A stretch of 64,000 nucleotides of DNA from Turicibacter sanguinis (lineage in GTDB: Bacteria > Bacillota_I > Bacilli_A > MOL361 > Turicibacteraceae), in the NCBI RefSeq assembly GCF_013046825.1, contig NZ_CP053187.1, positions 2,328,001 through 2,392,000 of the forward strand. Direction: 5' to 3'. The position numbers were made by a program, and so were the translations under genes. Position 1 is the stretch's first letter. The number at the start of each line of letters is the position of its first letter. The notes beneath the pieces are model-generated. The model worked only from the letters and a program-made list of their open reading frames with translations, had not been told where the DNA came from and ran no database searches. This document shows, piece after piece, positions 60,818 to 64,000 of this stretch.

Positions 60818-60831
60818 GTTGAGGTGATCAG

Positions 60832-61323
60832 ATGAAATTGAAAGTTGAGAAAATGACAGAACAAGATGCATTTCAAATTTTTGTCTGGAAATATAGTGAG
60901 CCTTATGATTGGTATAACTTAGAAGGCGATGAAGCCTGTATCCATGAATTTTTAGAAGATTCGTATTATGTCGTGAAAGATCAAGAACATGGATTAGTTG
61001 GATTTTTTTGTTATGGACCATCGGCACAAGTTACAAGTGGGAAATTGTTAGGTTTTTATGCGGATGAGACTTATCTTGATATCGGACTGGGAATGAATCC
61101 ACTTCTTTGTGGAAAAGGATATGGAGCCTCCTTTTTAGAGTTAGGGATGCAATATGCCAAAGAAATACTAGGAGCCAAAAAGTTTAGATTGACGGTTGCT
61201 GATTTTAATGAACGAGGAATTAAAGTGTATCAAAAAGTTGGTTTTTATGAAGTAGGAACGTTTGAAGCAAGAAATAGAGTGGAGCAAATTCGCTTTAAGG
61301 TCATGTGTAAATCAAATAATTAA
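60832..61323 (+). CDS. GNAT-family N-acetyltransferase
   Basis: 163 aa. Acetyl-CoA site in GLGMNPLLCGKGYGASFLEL and the following RLTVADFNERGIKVYQKVGF. Substrate unknown; RimI-like layout but with a long N-terminal WYNLEGDEACIHEFL segment. GTTGAGGTG precedes the ATG. Confidence 0.87.
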   Translation: MKLKVEKMTEQDAFQIFVWKYSEPYDWYNLEGDEACIHEFLEDSYYVVKDQEHGLVGFFCYGPSAQVTSGKLLGFYADETYLDIGLGMNPLLCGKGYGASFLELGMQYAKEILGAKKFRLTVADFNERGIKVYQKVGFYEVGTFEARNRVEQIRFKVMCKSNN

Positions 61324-61509
61324 TCATTTAATAAAGTTTAATAAAAAAATGAACCTAAAAATTTGAAAAAACATTGAAATTAGATCGGAAATTTAGTTCG
61401 CAGATTACATGAGAAAATAACGTGTCATAAGAATAAATTTAGGAATGAATTTAAATAGGATTTAGTTCTCTATTCCGAACAAAATTATGAAGTTAGAATA
61501 ATGTAATAA

Positions 61510-61542
61510 AAAACTCAAGTGAGGGTCTCACTTGAGTTTTGA
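61510..61542. terminator. Terminator of HAD-phosphatase gene
   Basis: 13-bp stem AAAACTCAAGTGA / TCACTTGAGTTTT, loop GGGTC. It also ends the weak space after the GNAT gene; 61324-61509 is otherwise AT-rich and empty. Confidence 0.85.
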
Positions 61543-62340
61543 TTTAAAGATGAACTCATTAATGGCTTCACAAACGCCATTTTCATTGTGACTTTTTGCG
61601 ATATAGTTACCGTGTGAAAACATATCTTCATTGGCATTTGCCATCACGAAGCTATATTTAGCAACTTTAAGCATTTCAATATCATTGTAATAATCACCAA
61701 AGACCATGGTTTCGTCTTGATTAATGTGTAATAAGGATTGGATTTTAGACAAGGCATTTCCCTTGTTGACTTCAAGGTTGGTAATATCGAGCCAAATATC
61801 TCCCGAGAGAGTCACCTTAAAATGTGAACCAAATCGGTTGTTTAAAATGGGATAACTGTTTTGCAACGGATGGTTTAAATCACAAATACAGATGCGGTGA
61901 ATGGGATCGTGGATGTCTTGAAGATTAGAGACCACCTGGATATTAGAGAAGTAGTGCGCTAATATCTCTTCAAATTCGTTTTCGCATGGTGTTGCATACA
62001 TTCCATTTGGACCAGATAAAATAACCTTGATATGGGTAATGGATTCACATTGCAGCAAGATGTCATCAATCGCTTTTTTTTCTAATAAGCTCATCTGTCG
62101 TTGATGATGTCGGCTCACCACAAACGCTCCGTTGTCACAAATGAAATCAAGATAAGGTGTGGCTTCTTTAAAAAAGTCTTTTAAATCATAATAAGATCGC
62201 CCACTTGCAATGACGAAGCAAATATTTTTTTGTAAGAGGCGATTTAATAAATCGATAAATCCATCTGGAAGCTGTCCCGCTTCGTTTAATAGTGTTCCAT
62301 CCATATCTGTCGCAATTAATTTAATTATGAAAGGTCCCAC
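61528..62340 (-). CDS. HAD-superfamily Cof-type phosphatase
   Basis: About 270 aa. Motif I IATDMDGTLLNE, motif II FVIASGRS, motif III region LEVNKGNALSKI and motif IV GDYYNDIEMLKVAKYSF are intact. The cap domain is of the Cof type (sugar-phosphate or nucleotide substrates). The 5' end is odd: the frame opens at a GTG (62340) with no ribosome site, and homologues begin right at the residues KLIATDMDGT encoded at about 62322, where no ATG/GTG/TTG exists. A rearranged or mutated start is likely. Confidence 0.82.
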   Translation of the reverse strand: MGPFIIKLIATDMDGTLLNEAGQLPDGFIDLLNRLLQKNICFVIASGRSYYDLKDFFKEATPYLDFICDNGAFVVSRHHQRQMSLLEKKAIDDILLQCESITHIKVILSGPNGMYATPCENEFEEILAHYFSNIQVVSNLQDIHDPIHRICICDLNHPLQNSYPILNNRFGSHFKVTLSGDIWLDITNLEVNKGNALSKIQSLLHINQDETMVFGDYYNDIEMLKVAKYSFVMANANEDMFSHGNYIAKSHNENGVCEAINEFIFKSKLK

Positions 62341-62974
62341 CAGTACTGATCATGTTTATGTGCCTATTGTAGGGGATGACATGATTTTAAACAAGTAGAA
62401 GGATGATGAAATGAATAAATTGTTTCAGTTTTTCAAACGTCATTTGCGATTAAATAAAGCATCCAATCCGGATATTTAATGGTGAGGGACGTTTTAAATA
62501 TTCAGGGAATCAATAGGCTTATTTTAATGTTAGCTATTTTTATTGAATTCATTGGTTAAAACTTGAATCCAACTGTCACGATTATTGGGGCATGTTGAGG
62601 TAGAATCATTGACGAAAGAATTTTGTGCTCTTTATCCCGAGATTAAATGGTTTTCAATCACATAAAGTACCCTTTATCACTCGATAACCTCCGGGGAAAA
62701 GATGTCATCTTGTCATTTATTCAGGCACAGTCTACTTTGACATAGGAGGATCGAGCTAAAATTTTATCCTCGTTAAAAAGTCGGACAAATCACGGGAAGC
62801 TCAGGTTATATGTAAAAAATAGTAAAAAATAAACTAAAAAATAAAATAGTTTTATTCATGTAAAAAAATGTCGTATTTTGACTAAAAGTGATTCTAAAAA
62901 AACACTTGGAAAAAATATATATAAATGGTAATATTGTCACGTGAAAAGTAATAGATTGAAGGAAGATGTGATGA
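62341..62974 (+). other. Intergenic region with gene debris and mgsA promoter
   Basis: 62411-62800 reads as broken coding sequence in changing plus-strand frames (MNKLFQFFKRHLRLNK; then RLILMLAIFIEFIG with stops), suggesting a lost small membrane protein; no family named. TTGGAA (62906-62911), 17-nt spacer, TAATAT (62929-62934) is a clear promoter for mgsA. Confidence 0.45.
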
Positions 62975-63394
62975 ATGACCATGAAATTAAATGTAGCCTT
63001 AATTGCACACGACCGAATGAAGGATCAAATGGTAAACTTTTGTTACGCCTATGAACACATTTTAGAAAACTATGGCTTATATGCAACGGGAACAACAGGT
63101 GGAAGAATTGAAGCGGGGACAAATTTGAAAGTGAATAAACTGGCATCGGGTCCACTTGGGGGAGATCAACAAATCGGTTCTTTAATTGTGACGGAAGCGA
63201 TTGATCTTGTTATTTTTTTAAGAGACCCATTAACACCGCAACCCCATGAAACCGATATTCAAGCACTGATTAGATTGTGTGATGTTCACTATGTACCGAT
63301 TGCGACTAATTTAGCTTCAGCAGAAATCTTTGTTAAGGCGTTAAATCAGGGGGATTTAGACTGGCGAACTTTAAGAAAAATACACGGTTCGTGA
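62975..63394 (+). CDS. mgsA: Methylglyoxal synthase
   Basis: 139 aa, full length. Phosphate-binding ATGTTGGRI, catalytic region [11 protein letters not shown] and [15 protein letters not shown], then [20 protein letters not shown]. Converts dihydroxyacetone phosphate to methylglyoxal, a bypass relieving sugar-phosphate stress. GGAAG precedes the ATG at 62975; a second in-frame ATG is two codons on. Confidence 0.95.
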   Translation: MTMKLNVALIAHDRMKDQMVNFCYAYEHILENYGLYATGTTGGRIEAGTNLKVNKLASGPLGGDQQIGSLIVTEAIDLVIFLRDPLTPQPHETDIQALIRLCDVHYVPIATNLASAEIFVKALNQGDLDWRTLRKIHGS

Positions 63395-63416
63395 AATAAA
63401 TTTAGGGGGATGTTAA

Positions 63417-63878
63417 ATGTTACAAATTGTAAGTGTCAAACAAAGTCCAGTAGGAACACAAGAAGCGTTAGATTATATTCATCGTGTTTGGAATGGAAAT
63501 AATCAAGCATCAAATTTTTTTGATATGATTACAAAAGTATCTCTTGGGGATGAAGAGATGGGAAATTTCTATGTGCTACTTCAAGATAATGAGGTTATTG
63601 GATGTTGTGGATTAGTCACACATGACGTGGTAACCAGTCGTAATTTTTATCCATGGGTGACGTCTTTGTATATTGATGAGGCATATCGAGGACGTAATTA
63701 TGGGCAGTTGTTATTAAATCATGTTGGACATCAAGCACAGTTGATGGGATATCAAAAATTATATTTAACAACAGGTAAAACGGACTATTATCGCCGAAAC
63801 GGGTGGCAGGAACTTGATCAGTATATTAGTCGTAAAAAAACACACGTTTATTATAAAGTGCTTCAAGAACAAAAATAA
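63417..63878 (+). CDS. GNAT-family N-acetyltransferase
   Basis: 153 aa. VIGCCGLVTHDVV strand-turn, acetyl-CoA loop SLYIDEAYRGRNYGQLLLNH, then LYLTTGKTDYYRRNGWQEL. Substrate unknown. AGGGGG precedes the ATG; probably co-transcribed with mgsA 22 bp upstream. Confidence 0.88.
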   Translation: MLQIVSVKQSPVGTQEALDYIHRVWNGNNQASNFFDMITKVSLGDEEMGNFYVLLQDNEVIGCCGLVTHDVVTSRNFYPWVTSLYIDEAYRGRNYGQLLLNHVGHQAQLMGYQKLYLTTGKTDYYRRNGWQELDQYISRKKTHVYYKVLQEQK

Positions 63879-63893
63879 TTATATTTTTTTTAC

Positions 63894-63929
63894 AAAAACA
63901 GGAAACCGGTTACTGGTTTCCTGTTTTTT
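63894..63929 (+). terminator. Intrinsic terminator
   Basis: 14-bp stem AAAAACAGGAAACC / GGTTTCCTGTTTTT, 7-nt loop. The remaining 71 bp to the window end show no gene. Confidence 0.9.
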
Positions 63930-64000
63930 ATTGACTTTTAGTAAAAGAAAAGAAACCACAATAAAGCGATAGAATCAAACAAACAAGAGATGATGCAGCC

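Noticed and set aside
62210-62398. 62-codon plus-strand frame across the HAD gene start
   Set aside because: Most of it is antisense to the HAD coding region. The tail MKGPTSTDHVYVPIVGDD was considered as a peptide gene but has no ribosome site.

Overview
The window looks like a chromosome segment of a low-GC Bacillota (Firmicutes). The DNA is AT-rich, genes carry strong AGGAGG-type ribosome sites with ATG/GTG/TTG starts, and there are many U-tailed intrinsic terminators, a T-box, a preQ1-I riboswitch, thioredoxin-type ArsC and a fused GshF. A gut Turicibacter/Erysipelotrichia-like organism fits, but that is inference from gene style. No rRNA or tRNA gene was recognised.

Layout. 1-4.6 kb: end of an ABC exporter, a WYL-type regulator with an M20 amidohydrolase, an SLC13-like permease and a small conserved protein. 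4.7-8.4 kb: decayed DNA with a frameshifted FtsX-type permease remnant, a DUF2935 gene cut by an IS3 element, a stretch resembling part of SRP RNA, and orphan hairpins. 8.4-14.7 kb: MMPL transporter, secreted repeat protein and a two-component system. 14.7-17.7 kb: EamA transporter, glycosylasparaginase-like hydrolase and a proline-rich protein. 17.7-20.3 kb: a ruined LD-carboxypeptidase gene interrupted by a 121-bp MITE-like element that recurs 1.7 kb downstream. 20.3-26.1 kb: T-box-controlled proS and the fruR-fruK-fruA operon. 26.1-31.7 kb: UbiA-type prenyltransferase, glycosyltransferase, EamA transporter, ClC channel and exonuclease III. 31.7-39 kb: a two-component system divergent from a VTC-DUF4956-CotH operon, then a GNAT-ANT(6) fusion. 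39-47.3 kb: small membrane proteins, a hydrolase, a MATE pseudogene, an intact ISL3 element with an 8-bp target duplication, DUF445, YtxH-like and DedA proteins. 47.4-51.8 kb: arsR-arsC-MATE-gshF. 53-56.1 kb: a nucleoside-recognition-type membrane protein, an EEP-family enzyme, then three tandem near-identical small-RNA genes. 56.1-59.2 kb: a preQ1-I riboswitch and queD-queE-folE-queC-queF. 59.2-64 kb: M32 carboxypeptidase, two GNATs, a HAD phosphatase and methylglyoxal synthase.

The most notable item is the three-copy small-RNA array at 55.19-56.07 kb. Each copy of about 140 nt has its own extended -10 promoter, a 5' hairpin, a hairpin with a CCCCC loop, unpaired UCCC motifs and its own terminator. 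The architecture recalls multicopy UCCC sRNAs (Listeria LhrC, pneumococcal csRNAs), but I recognise no described family. Second is the MITE-like repeat: removing one copy with one TATATA restores the reading frame of the gene it interrupted. Third is a fused acetyltransferase/aminoglycoside adenylyltransferase-like protein whose catalytic signature is altered.
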